A stretch of DNA of 32,613 nt from Bacteroidales bacterium (GCA_024400295.1 JAKSNA010000031.1:1-32613); one strand, 5' to 3'. Shown: positions 19,467 through 27,370, counted from the first letter of the stretch. The notes: generated by a model not told the origin, from the letters alone. Translations and numbers: made by a program.

Positions 19467-20579
19467 TCAATTCTTTCCCCCTTCCTCAATGCTTCCCTTT
19501 ATCAGTATCGGACAAAGGTCTTTAATTTGCGATTTGAGTTGCTCGTTGATGCGCTTGCGCTCAAGGTAACATTTGTATATGTTTGAAATGGATTTTTGTA
19601 TTTCTATTTTGGGAATTGGTATTTCTATTTCTTCCATTAATGAATAATCAAAAGTTTGTCTAACACCTGAGGCATAAAAGTATGCGTATCTCTTAAATTC
19701 ATCCCTTTTTAACCACATAACTAAATATTCTGGCAATAAATAATTTTCATCACAAGAAAACACCTCATAAATAGGTGAACATACAGCAGCTGTTTCACCA
19801 TAATATGCATGTAATGCTCCAGTTAAGACATTATACAGGGGAGGAGCATAACAAATGTCCCCATATTTCAATTTTTTGTAATTACGCAATGATTCATTTG
19901 GATCCTTTTGAGGCTCAATGAAACCATCTTTTCCTATGCCTAAAACTTTTTGAATTTTTTCATCAGTATTTTTAGATTCTTTAAAAATATAAGGACCAAT
20001 CTTTTCGCAGGGCATATTTCTTCTCAAATCCTCGATATACCCGTCGCAGACGAGTTTCAAATCCTCTAAGCCGCGCTCGTAGTTTCGCTGGTTGGCCAAC
20101 ATCGCGTTATACACGTCCACGTACTTCTGCTGGATGGCAAGCGAGGGAAGGGCGATTTCGATGTCGCAAAAATCTTCCCAACTGAAAGTCTCACGGGCTG
20201 AACCCCACGAATTGAATCTTGAATACCTGTCGAATTCCGGACGATTGAAGTACATAAACAAATAGTCGGAAAGAAGCAAATCTGCTCTTTTTATGCTGAA
20301 AACCACATACGAAGATGAAACAATGTATGTGTTTTCAGTCGTGTTATGTGCTAATGTGATTTTTTCACCATTTCTTGAAGTGACCGTAACATAAGCGAAG
20401 AAATCAGGTTTTACGAGGATATACGGAGTGAGCGATACGCCTTGCATATCGGCTTTGGTTTCAATAAAAATCTTCTGAATAGAAATTCCTTTCACATCTT
20501 CTATGGAATAAAGACCTTGGGAATTTCTCTCGTCTTCGAGTTGTATCAGCTCGCCCAATTTATATTTACTCAATGCCAT
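19467..20579 (-). CDS. hsdS: type I restriction enzyme specificity subunit
   Basis: DNA-recognition subunit, 370 residues, shared by the methylase and restriction complexes. It shows the usual duplicated plan: a first target-recognition domain (about 1-145), a conserved helical spacer (IALPSLAIQQKYVDVYNAML...LEDLKLVCDGYI), a second recognition domain (about 200-330) and a second spacer (EIPIPKIEIQKSISNIYKCYLERKRINEQL). The frame opens at TTG 20585, but the ATG at 20579 is the better start because it matches the ancestral hsdM overlap preserved here. Both recognition domains look more AT-rich than the spacers, as expected for domains exchanged by recombination. Its target sequence cannot be predicted. 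No inverted second hsdS copy or recombinase is present to indicate phase switching. Confidence 0.93.
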   Translation of the reverse strand: MALSKYKLGELIQLEDERNSQGLYSIEDVKGISIQKIFIETKADMQGVSLTPYILVKPDFFAYVTVTSRNGEKITLAHNTTENTYIVSSSYVVFSIKRADLLLSDYLFMYFNRPEFDRYSRFNSWGSARETFSWEDFCDIEIALPSLAIQQKYVDVYNAMLANQRNYERGLEDLKLVCDGYIEDLRRNMPCEKIGPYIFKESKNTDEKIQKVLGIGKDGFIEPQKDPNESLRNYKKLKYGDICYAPPLYNVLTGALHAYYGETAAVCSPIYEVFSCDENYLLPEYLVMWLKRDEFKRYAYFYASGVRQTFDYSLMEEIEIPIPKIEIQKSISNIYKCYLERKRINEQLKSQIKDLCPILIKGSIEEGGKN

Positions 20580-20590
20580 AGCCAATCCCC
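20566..20590 (-). repeat. 25-bp repeat: relic of the hsdM 3' end over the hsdS start
   Basis: On the minus strand this segment matches the hsdM 3' end (21618-21642) at 23 of 25 positions. In the HsdM frame it reads GIGYGIE followed by TAA, identical to the HsdM C-terminus. The hsdS ATG (20577-20579) lies inside it in another frame. It shows that hsdM once overlapped hsdS directly, and that the gene between them was added later. Confidence 0.85.
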
Positions 20591-20591
20591 G

Positions 20592-21581
20592 CTAACTATT
20601 TATAGAGACAAGTCTGTTGATTTCTTCTTCAGTCGGCAAGCAGTGGCTTACCTCGTAAGATGCGACGCCCACGGGGACATTGACTGCTTTCAAAGCCCAT
20701 TCAACCGAAAGGCGGTCTTTTTTCTTGCACAAAAGCAAACCGATGGTCGGGTTGTCAAAATCCTTCTTTATGGTTTCGTCAACAGCAGTAACATAAAACT
20801 GAAGTTGCCCCATAAAAGCAGGTTCAAAGTCCACATTCTTCAATTCTACAACCACATAACAACGCAATTCAAGATGATAGAAAAGCAAATCTATGAAATA
20901 ATCCTTGTTTTCAGTCGAAATCTTATACTGATTCCCGACAAAAGAAAAGCCTTTGCCCAATTCGAGAAGCACATTCTTGATGCTTTCAAGCATTTGTCTT
21001 TCAATATCTTTTTCTGAAATTTTTTCTTTCAAGCCCGCCAATTCAAACACGTATGGGTCTTTCATTAAATCAGAAGCGAGTTCGCCTTGCACTTGAGGCA
21101 ACAACGCTGGGAAATTGGTGAGTTTTTTCGAATTATCGGCTTGTCGTTCATATAACTTCAAATCAATTTGATGGTCCAGCACCACTTTGCTCCAACCGTT
21201 TTCCAATGTTTTTTCCGCATACCACAAACGCTTCTCCATCACTTTTTCCTTCTCAATCAATATGCAATTATGCGTCCATGGCAATTCTGCCACCGGCGGT
21301 GGCAGAATTGGGAATTCCTTGTATTCTTCGTAGAATTTCTTCATTCTAAAGAGATTTCTGACAGAATACCCTGTCGCATCCGGAAAATCAAGTTTCAGTG
21401 CCGAAGAAAGAGTTTCAACAAATTGATTCCCATATCTTGAATTTTCACTTATGATTTGCCCGATTCTATAGTACATTGAAATCAATTCTCTATTGGCGTT
21501 TTCAAATATTCTGTTTCTTGTTGACAGAATATCTCTCTTGATTGCGTCAATGATTCCGATTACATTTTTGTCGATATTCAT
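20592..21581 (-). CDS. DUF1016/YhcG-family PD-(D/E)XK nuclease-domain protein
   Basis: A 329-residue protein of the DUF1016 (YhcG) family, common near restriction systems and prophages. The N-terminal helical domain (about 10-130; RELISMYYRIGQIISE, FSVRNLF-like YSVRNLFRM, ELPWTHN) is followed by a PD-(D/E)XK domain: YFIDLLFYH (D231), VVVELK (E246, K248) and GQLQFYV (Q261). The nuclease core looks intact. It has its own promoter (21604-21612) in the 36-nt gap after hsdM, and a hsdM/hsdS junction repeat on each side, so it behaves as an inserted cassette. Residues about 91-100 (PILPPPVAEL) are encoded by a perfect hairpin and may be an inserted palindrome. Biochemical function is unproven for the family. 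Confidence 0.92.
   Translation of the reverse strand: MNIDKNVIGIIDAIKRDILSTRNRIFENANRELISMYYRIGQIISENSRYGNQFVETLSSALKLDFPDATGYSVRNLFRMKKFYEEYKEFPILPPPVAELPWTHNCILIEKEKVMEKRLWYAEKTLENGWSKVVLDHQIDLKLYERQADNSKKLTNFPALLPQVQGELASDLMKDPYVFELAGLKEKISEKDIERQMLESIKNVLLELGKGFSFVGNQYKISTENKDYFIDLLFYHLELRCYVVVELKNVDFEPAFMGQLQFYVTAVDETIKKDFDNPTIGLLLCKKKDRLSVEWALKAVNVPVGVASYEVSHCLPTEEEINRLVSINS
21282..21310. repeat. 13-bp-arm palindrome inside the DUF1016 gene
   Basis: CAATTCTGCCACC (21282-21294) and GGTGGCAGAATTG (21298-21310) are exact inverted repeats around GGC. In frame it encodes a proline-rich stretch (PILPPPVAEL) at a point where the family usually has a short linker. It resembles palindromic elements inserted in frame into coding genes of other bacteria. 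Confidence 0.7.
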
Positions 21582-21603
21582 CTTGATTTTTGTTTATGAA
21601 ACT

Positions 21604-21612
21604 GCAAAGATA
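21604..21612 (-). promoter_or_regulatory. promoter of the DUF1016 gene inside the hsd operon
   Basis: The minus strand reads TATCTTTGC, an exact -7 consensus, with TTG (minus strand of 21635-21637) 22 nt upstream in the -33 position. The ATG at 21581 follows after a leader of roughly 16 nt. The -33 element lies within the hsdM 3' repeat. Confidence 0.6.
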
Positions 21613-21617
21613 CCAAA

Positions 21618-21642
21618 TTATTCAATCCCATAGCCAATCCCC
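21618..21642 (-). repeat. 25-bp repeat: functional copy at the hsdM 3' end
   Basis: Encodes the last residues of HsdM (GIGYGIE and TAA). It pairs with 20566-20590 as a direct repeat at 23 of 25 positions and brackets the DUF1016 gene together with its promoter. Confidence 0.85.
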
Positions 21643-23222
21643 CTGAATGCTTCTTCGAGCATTTTTTGCGACTGCTTTTCGGCAGCCATAATCTGTTTCA
21701 TTTCGTTCTGTATGCGTGCCATCTCCGCCGGATAGTCGATGTCAAGGTCGTGGTCGATGAACTCGATGTACTTGCTGGGCGTGAGGGTCCAGTTCTTGCT
21801 CTCGATTTCGGCAATGCCCACGCTGCGGTAGAGCTCCGGCACTTCGTATTTTGTTCCGTCGGTGCCTTCGCCTTGCCAGGTGTGGTAAATCCGGGCGGCA
21901 CGCTCTATCTGCTCGGGCAGCAAACGCACCTTCTTTTTCTGCTCGTTCTTCACCGGGTTCTCGTTCCACTGGCGCAGGTCCATAAAAAGAACCTCGTACT
22001 CGCGGTTGCGCAGTTTCGTACCGTGGTAATCGCCGCCTTTCTTGTTCTGGTTCAGAATCCACAGCGTCACGCTGATGTCGGTGGTGATGAACAGCTCCCG
22101 AGGCAGAACGATGATGGCTTCCACTTTGTCGTTCAGTATCAGCCGCTTGCGGATTTCCAAAGTGTCGCTATCGTTCAGCGCGCCGTTGGCAAGCAGGAAA
22201 CCCGCCACGCCATCGCTCGGCTTCAAATGCGAGAGAATATGCAGAATCCAGGCATAGTTGGCATTGCTCTCAGGTGGCGTGGCATAGTCGGCCCAGCGGG
22301 CATCGTTTTTCAGATTGTCGTTGTACCAGCCTTTCAGGTTGAACGGCGGATTGGCCATGATGTAGTCGAAATACAACCCCCTGTGCAAATCGTTTGTGAA
22401 GGAAGAGTCGTAGGTTTCGCCCAGATTGTGGCTGAGTCCGCGCAGGGCAAGGTTCATCTTCGCGAGACGGTAGGTGGCCGACTCCTTTTCCTGTCCGTAA
22501 ATGTTGATGCAGTTCACGTCGCCCTGCTTGGCTTTCACTAATTCGGCACTCTGTATGAACATACCGCCGGAGCCGCAGGCCGGGTCGTAAAGCGTTCCTT
22601 CGTAGGGCTCAATCATTGAGGCGATGAGCTGCACCACATCGTGCGGCGTGTAAAACTCGCCTTCTTCCTTGGTGGCGTTCACCGCAAACTCTTTCAGAAA
22701 ATACTCATAAACGCGGCCAATCAGGTCCTTCTCTTCACCAAAGGCCTTGTGACTGATTTTGTTCACTTCGTCCACGAGTTTCTTGATGTCGTTGGCTCCC
22801 AGATTGCGGGTGGTGAAAGTGCCTTCAACGAAGCATCCTTTCAGTTGCTTGGAATCGGTGGCAATGCTGTGCAGGGCGGTGTCGAGCGCCACGTTGAGTT
22901 GCGGTGCCGGCGTGTTGATGATCTTCGACCAGCGCGCCTCCGGCGGCAAGTTGTAAGTTCCATCGGTGAAGGTGGCATCGTCAAAAAACGCTTTTATGAT
23001 TTCTTCATTGTCGGGGTCCAGTCCCTTATCTTTCAGTTGATAACGGAGTTTGGCCACGCCATCCTCGTATTTCTCTCCGATAAAGCGAAGGAAAATGAGC
23101 GTGAGCATCATATCGCGTTTTTCAAAAAACGACCCCGAGTTTCGTGCCGCACGCAGAATGTCGCGGCAATTGAACAAAATATTGTCAAGGTTGATGACGT
23201 TTTCGGTAGATTTTTTTGCCAT
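21618..23222 (-). CDS. hsdM: type I restriction-modification N6-adenine methyltransferase subunit
   Basis: Modification subunit that methylates adenine in the site chosen by HsdS, and first gene of the hsd operon. The 534-residue protein has an N-terminal helical HsdM_N domain (about 10-150), SAM motif I DPACGSGG (213-220), the catalytic NPPF (291-294) preceded by FDYIMA, and a C-terminal helical tail. The frame is open to 23327, but the extra N-terminus contains the promoter core and is not family-like; the ATG at 23222 (MAKKSTENVINLDNIL) is chosen. The C-terminus FRGIGYGIE is the sequence repeated ahead of hsdS. Confidence 0.95.
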   Translation of the reverse strand: MAKKSTENVINLDNILFNCRDILRAARNSGSFFEKRDMMLTLIFLRFIGEKYEDGVAKLRYQLKDKGLDPDNEEIIKAFFDDATFTDGTYNLPPEARWSKIINTPAPQLNVALDTALHSIATDSKQLKGCFVEGTFTTRNLGANDIKKLVDEVNKISHKAFGEEKDLIGRVYEYFLKEFAVNATKEEGEFYTPHDVVQLIASMIEPYEGTLYDPACGSGGMFIQSAELVKAKQGDVNCINIYGQEKESATYRLAKMNLALRGLSHNLGETYDSSFTNDLHRGLYFDYIMANPPFNLKGWYNDNLKNDARWADYATPPESNANYAWILHILSHLKPSDGVAGFLLANGALNDSDTLEIRKRLILNDKVEAIIVLPRELFITTDISVTLWILNQNKKGGDYHGTKLRNREYEVLFMDLRQWNENPVKNEQKKKVRLLPEQIERAARIYHTWQGEGTDGTKYEVPELYRSVGIAEIESKNWTLTPSKYIEFIDHDLDIDYPAEMARIQNEMKQIMAAEKQSQKMLEEAFRGIGYGIE

Positions 23223-23254
23223 AGTTCTACATTTTACAGGGTTGAGAAACAATT

Positions 23255-23263
23255 GCAAAAATA
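23255..23263 (-). promoter_or_regulatory. promoter -7 core of the hsd operon
   Basis: The minus strand reads TATTTTTGC, 32 nt before the hsdM ATG at 23222. The upstream region is very AT-rich, and no TTTG occurs at the ideal -33 distance. It is the only promoter-like site upstream of hsdM. Confidence 0.5.
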
Positions 23264-23425
23264 AAACAATAATACAAATTGTTAATAAATTTTTACAAAT
23301 AATGTTTCTCTGAACAAAACCGGCCAACTTGGTGAACGAAAACCGATCAATCGGAAGTCTGAAGGACTGACATTGAAAGTGTAAATGAAACTTGACAGGA
23401 AAATATAAAGACCTCCGTTATTGCC

Positions 23426-24322
23426 TTAACCGAAAATCTCCTTGTACCTTTTGTTGATTTTCTCGTAAGTCTCAACGTAACACCTGAAAAACCCTTTCGT
23501 GTCTTTGGTGATGTAAGGCTCGGAGAGTTCTATCTTGTTGATTTTCTCGAAGTCGTAGCCGCCGTTGACCTTCCAGCCCCAGTCATCGAGGAAGCCGATG
23601 TGGATCGCGTCTTTCGGGCAGAAAAACGAACATCTCATGCACATCAGGCAGTGATGACGGAATCTGATGGTCCCGTCGTTGTCTCGGTAGATGTTCTTTG
23701 TCGGGCAGCGCCGGATGCACAGGTTGCAGCCGATGCATTTGTCTTTGTCAACTTTGTAAAGGAAAGAATTGATATCGCCGCCGATATATTGCGGTCTTGA
23801 AACGACGCTTGAGACGATGCGCGGCCAGAGTTTGTAGCGTTTTTTGTTCGGGATGTTGTTTTTGATTTCGTAAACGAGGATTTCAAGCAATTTGTCGTCC
23901 ATCATCAGCATCTCTTTCACGAGTCTGTCGTCGAAACGGAAATGAATGTTGTACGGCATGATGAAATGGTATTCGTTGTTGACGACAACGCCGTCTCTTC
24001 TCAATTTCCTCAGGAAATATTTTGACGATGCGTCATTTGCGTGCTGTGTCTCGCCAGATTGTTTGTAGATGAATGCCTTCAAGCCTTTCGGGAACTTCTG
24101 TTTCCTGATGAATTTGAGGAAAGGCCACGGGGCGCAGTAACCGTAAATCGGATGTCCGAGGCCGACGATGTCGTATCTTGAAAAGTCGAGACGCTCGTTG
24201 TTCAACGGGTCAATCTCGTATGTGTCAACGACATGGCCCTCGCGCTCAAGTTTCGCCTTCAGCAAACCCGTCAGATACCTCGTGTTGTAAGTCCCCGTGA
24301 AATAAAGAAGTAGGCAGTTCAT
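23426..24322 (-). CDS. EFR1-type flavodoxin/4Fe-4S ferredoxin fusion protein
   Basis: A 298-residue electron-transfer protein. The N-terminal part (1-150) is flavodoxin-like: MNCLLLYFTGTYNTRYLTG resembles an FMN phosphate loop, and IVGLGHPIYGYCAPWPFLKF matches the family. The C-terminal part carries two 4Fe-4S clusters: C196, C199, C202, C206 (CIGCNLCIRRCP) and C225, C228, C231, C235 (CLMCMRCSFFCP). This is the architecture of the EFR1 family, found in anaerobes; partners are unknown. It lies downstream of ppdK on the same strand but is separated from it by a palindromic hairpin, so co-transcription is doubtful. Confidence 0.9.
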   Translation of the reverse strand: MNCLLLYFTGTYNTRYLTGLLKAKLEREGHVVDTYEIDPLNNERLDFSRYDIVGLGHPIYGYCAPWPFLKFIRKQKFPKGLKAFIYKQSGETQHANDASSKYFLRKLRRDGVVVNNEYHFIMPYNIHFRFDDRLVKEMLMMDDKLLEILVYEIKNNIPNKKRYKLWPRIVSSVVSRPQYIGGDINSFLYKVDKDKCIGCNLCIRRCPTKNIYRDNDGTIRFRHHCLMCMRCSFFCPKDAIHIGFLDDWGWKVNGGYDFEKINKIELSEPYITKDTKGFFRCYVETYEKINKRYKEIFG

Positions 24323-24381
24323 AAAACTTAATGTTTTTTCAAATTCATTCTTGATAAATAAGTAGAGACGCGTTTAAAAAT

Positions 24382-24409
24382 GTAGAGGCGCGGCATGCCG
24401 CGCCTCTAC
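24382..24409 (-). repeat. 28-nt perfect palindrome, dispersed family copy B, possible ppdK terminator
   Basis: The sequence GTAGAGGCGCGGCATG at 24382-24397 continues into its own reverse complement, so the 28 nt are a perfect palindrome. On the minus strand it is followed by ATTTTTAAA, so it can act as an intrinsic terminator for ppdK. A partial copy (GTAGAGACGCG) lies just to the left at 24362. The same family occurs at 254-275 and 30606-30633. Confidence 0.75.
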
Positions 24410-24438
24410 CAATATCGTCTGACGTTAGTCGTCATTCA

Positions 24439-27162
24439 TTATTTTGCGCGGTCGGCTTTGATTGCCGCCTGTGCCGCTGCGAGTCGTGCGACCGGCACGC
24501 GGAACGGCGAGCATGAGACGTAGGTGAGGCCGCAGCTGTAGAAGAACTCCACTGATGCCGGGTCGCCGCCGTGTTCGCCGCAGACACCGCACTTGAGGTT
24601 GTTTCTCGTTGAGCGTCCGCGTTCGACACCGAGTCTGACAAGCTGTCCGACGCCTTCCTGATCCAGTGTGTTGAACGGGTCGGCTGGGATGATCTTGTTG
24701 TCGATGTAGCTGTGGACGATGGCGTTGACGTCGTCGCGTGAGAAGCCGAATGTCATTTGTGTGAGGTCGTTGGTTCCGAATGAGAAGAACTGTGCGACTT
24801 CCGCGATCTTGTCGGCGACCAACGTGGCGCGTGGGATCTCAATCATCGTGCCATAGAGGTAGCTGATTGTGACATTGTACTGTTTCTCAACCTCGGCCTT
24901 GACGCGTTCTGCGATGGCTTTCTGGTGCTCAAGCTCCTTGACGTTGATTGTGAGAGGAACCATGATTTCGAGATGCGGGTTGTTGCCTTCCTTCATCAGC
25001 TGGGCTGTTGCCTCGAACAAGGCGCGGAACTGTGTCTCTGAAATCTCAGGATATACGATGCCGAGACGTACGCCGCGGAGACCCATCATCGGGTTGACTT
25101 CGTGCAACGCGTCGATGCGTTTCTGAAGTTCCGCAAGTTCCATGCCACGTTCGTTGGCGAGCTCGATTTGTTTCTCAAGTACGTGAGGCACGAACTCGTG
25201 GAGCGGCGGGTCCATGAGGCGGAATGTGACAGGTTTGCCGTCGAGGACTTTCAGTGTTGCTTTTGCCGACTCGCGGATGTAAGGCTCGAGTTCCGCCAAG
25301 GCTGCGATACGTTCTTCTGTGCTGTTCGCAAGGATCATGTTGCGCAGTTTCGCGAGAGGTTTCTCGCTGTTCTTGCCGTAGAACATGTGTTCGATACGGA
25401 AGAGGCCGATGCCTTCGGCGCCGAAGCTGACGGCTTTCTGTGCGTCGTCAGGGTTGTCGGCGTTGGTGCGGACACCCATCTTGCGGTATTTGTCAACGAG
25501 TTTCATGAACTCCTGGAAACGCTGGTTCTCTGTGGCGTCGATGGTCTTCACCGAGCCGTCATACACATAACCTTTTGTTCCGTTGAGGCTGATGATGTCG
25601 CCTTCTTTATATGTCTTGTCGCCGATTCTCACGATGCCTTCCGCTTCGTTGATATGTACTGCCTCGCAGCCGACGATGCAGCATTTGCCCCAGCCGCGAG
25701 CCACGAGTGCTGCGTGTGAGGTCATGCCGCCTCTCTGTGTGAGGATGCCGTCGGCGGCACGCATGCCTTCGACGTCTTCAGGGTTGGTCTCTTCGCGGAC
25801 GAGGATGTTGGCCTGTTTCGCTGCGCGGAACTCTTTGGCTTTCTCGCTGCTGAGGGCGATGCGTCCCACTGCGCCGCCAGGACCTGCCGGCAGACCGTGG
25901 GCGAGGATGCTCTTGTTCTTCTCGTCTTTAGCGTCGAGGATAGGGTGGAGGAGCTCGTCAATCTGGTTCACGCCGAGTCTCATCACTGCGGTGGCCTCGT
26001 CGATTCTGCCTTCATGAAGCATGTCGAGAGCCATGTTGACGGCGGCGACGCCTGTGCGTTTGCCGACGCGGCACTGAAGCATGTAGAGCTTGCCGTCCTG
26101 GATGGTGAACTCGATGTCGAGCATGTCTTTGTAGAAGTCTTCCAATGTGGCGCGGACGTCGCAGAGTTCCTTGTAAGTCTCCGGCATAAGCTCCTGCATT
26201 GAAGGCATGGCTTTGTTCTTCTCGTTCTTTGTGTCGTCGTTCAACGGGTTAGGTGTTCTGATACCGGCAACGACGTCTTCGCCCTGTGCGTTGATGAGCC
26301 ATTCGCCGTAGAACTTGTTGTCGCCCGTGGCGGGGTCGCGTGTGAAGGCGACGCCTGTGGCTGAGTTCTCACCCATGTTGCCGAACACCATCGTCTGGAC
26401 GTTCACCGCCGTGCCCCAGTCTTCCGGGATGCCTTCGATTCTTCTGTAGGAGACGGCCTTCTTGCCGTTCCAGCTCTTGAACACGGCCTTGATACCGCCT
26501 TCGAGCTGAAGCTCCGCGTCATCAGGGAACTCTGTACCGAGCACTCTCTTGATGGTGGCCTTGAAGTCTTCGGCGAGCTGCTTAAGCTCTTCAGCCTTTA
26601 TCTCTGTGTCTGACTTGTAGCCTTGCTTCGCCTTGAACTCGTCGAGCATGTCGTCCAAGATCTTGCGGATGCCTTTGCCTTCGGCCGGTTCCTTGTCTTC
26701 GGCCTTCTCCATGACGACGTCGGCGTACATCATGATGAGACGGCGGTATGAGTCATAGACGAAACGCGGGTTGTTGGTCTTCTTGATGAGGCCGGGGATG
26801 GTCTTTGAGCAGAGACCGATATTCAGGACGGTGTCCATCATGCCGGGCATCGACTGGCGCGCGCCCGAGCGGCACGACACGAGGAGAGGGTTCTCCGCGT
26901 CGCCGTATTTCATGCCCATGATATTCTCCATGTTCTTTATGCCTGCGTGGACTTCATCCATCAAGCCTGCTGGCAGTTGGCAGTTGTTTGCGTAATATGC
27001 TGTGCAGCATTCAGTTGTGATTGTGAGACCTGCCGGCACAGGCAAACCTAACAGACACATCTCCGCGAGGTTGGCGCCCTTGCCGCCCAACAGGTTCTTC
27101 ATCTTCGAGTTACCTTCGGCCGTACGGTTTCCGAACAGGTAAACATACTTAGTTTTTTCCAT
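24439..27162 (-). CDS. ppdK: pyruvate, phosphate dikinase
   Basis: Interconverts pyruvate, ATP and Pi with PEP, AMP and PPi; in anaerobes it can serve glycolysis with PPi or gluconeogenesis. The 907-residue protein is slightly longer than classic bacterial enzymes but has every domain. The N-terminal ATP-grasp region includes LLGGKGANLAEM (24-35) and CRSGARQSMPGMMDTVLNIG. The phosphohistidine domain has GGMTSHAALVARGWG (catalytic H483). The C-terminal PEP/pyruvate barrel ends with CGVCGEHGGDP, with catalytic Cys near 861. The GGMTSHAA motif and the length separate it from PEP synthase. The start ATG at 27162 lies about 70 nt after its promoter core. Confidence 0.97.
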   Translation of the reverse strand: MEKTKYVYLFGNRTAEGNSKMKNLLGGKGANLAEMCLLGLPVPAGLTITTECCTAYYANNCQLPAGLMDEVHAGIKNMENIMGMKYGDAENPLLVSCRSGARQSMPGMMDTVLNIGLCSKTIPGLIKKTNNPRFVYDSYRRLIMMYADVVMEKAEDKEPAEGKGIRKILDDMLDEFKAKQGYKSDTEIKAEELKQLAEDFKATIKRVLGTEFPDDAELQLEGGIKAVFKSWNGKKAVSYRRIEGIPEDWGTAVNVQTMVFGNMGENSATGVAFTRDPATGDNKFYGEWLINAQGEDVVAGIRTPNPLNDDTKNEKNKAMPSMQELMPETYKELCDVRATLEDFYKDMLDIEFTIQDGKLYMLQCRVGKRTGVAAVNMALDMLHEGRIDEATAVMRLGVNQIDELLHPILDAKDEKNKSILAHGLPAGPGGAVGRIALSSEKAKEFRAAKQANILVREETNPEDVEGMRAADGILTQRGGMTSHAALVARGWGKCCIVGCEAVHINEAEGIVRIGDKTYKEGDIISLNGTKGYVYDGSVKTIDATENQRFQEFMKLVDKYRKMGVRTNADNPDDAQKAVSFGAEGIGLFRIEHMFYGKNSEKPLAKLRNMILANSTEERIAALAELEPYIRESAKATLKVLDGKPVTFRLMDPPLHEFVPHVLEKQIELANERGMELAELQKRIDALHEVNPMMGLRGVRLGIVYPEISETQFRALFEATAQLMKEGNNPHLEIMVPLTINVKELEHQKAIAERVKAEVEKQYNVTISYLYGTMIEIPRATLVADKIAEVAQFFSFGTNDLTQMTFGFSRDDVNAIVHSYIDNKIIPADPFNTLDQEGVGQLVRLGVERGRSTRNNLKCGVCGEHGGDPASVEFFYSCGLTYVSCSPFRVPVARLAAAQAAIKADRAK

Positions 27163-27235
27163 CTTGTAAAAAATTATTAAAATTTAATTGATTTTCAATT
27201 ACTTAAAGCGTTATTTACGCCTATTTTTTCAAGTT

Positions 27236-27244
27236 GCAAAGATA
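27236..27244 (-). promoter_or_regulatory. ppdK promoter -7 core
   Basis: The minus strand reads TATCTTTGC. The leader to the ATG at 27162 would be about 67 nt and is AT-rich. The -33 region is A/T only. Confidence 0.6.
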
Positions 27245-27289
27245 GGAAAAAAACATTTTGTTTTATAAAAAACTTTCATTTTTCTGAAC

Positions 27290-27367
27290 TTATTTCTTCA
27301 CAATCTTCTCCTCGAACACTTTTCCGTCGTCGAGCGTGACCTTCATCACGTACATTCCCGGCACAGC
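27290..27367 (-). pseudogene. remnant of a type IX secretion (Por) C-terminal sorting domain
   Basis: On the minus strand the segment encodes A followed by VPGMYVMKVTLDDGKVFEEK and then IVKK and TAA, a textbook end of a T9SS type A sorting domain (G-x-Y-x-V ... K-I-V-x-K). Immediately upstream, in frame, is a TAA (27368-27370), and nothing like the rest of a secreted protein follows, so only the last 25 codons survive. It indicates that the organism, or its recent ancestor, exported proteins by the type IX system. Confidence 0.75.
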
Positions 27368-27370
27368 TTA

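Noticed and set aside
19467..20579. Phase-variable hsdS switching
   Set aside because: There is no second or partial hsdS gene, no inverted repeats within hsdS and no recombinase in the locus.
20566..21642. The DUF1016 segment as an insertion-sequence transposition with target-site duplication
   Set aside because: The flanking repeat is long (25 bp), diverged at two positions and derived from the gene junction. There are no terminal inverted repeats or transposase, so recombination or cassette capture fits better than an IS.
23223..23327. N-terminal extension of HsdM by 35 residues
   Set aside because: The extension is hydrophobic and not HsdM-like, and it overlaps the promoter core at 23255-23263. 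The ATG at 23222 gives a standard HsdM N-terminus.
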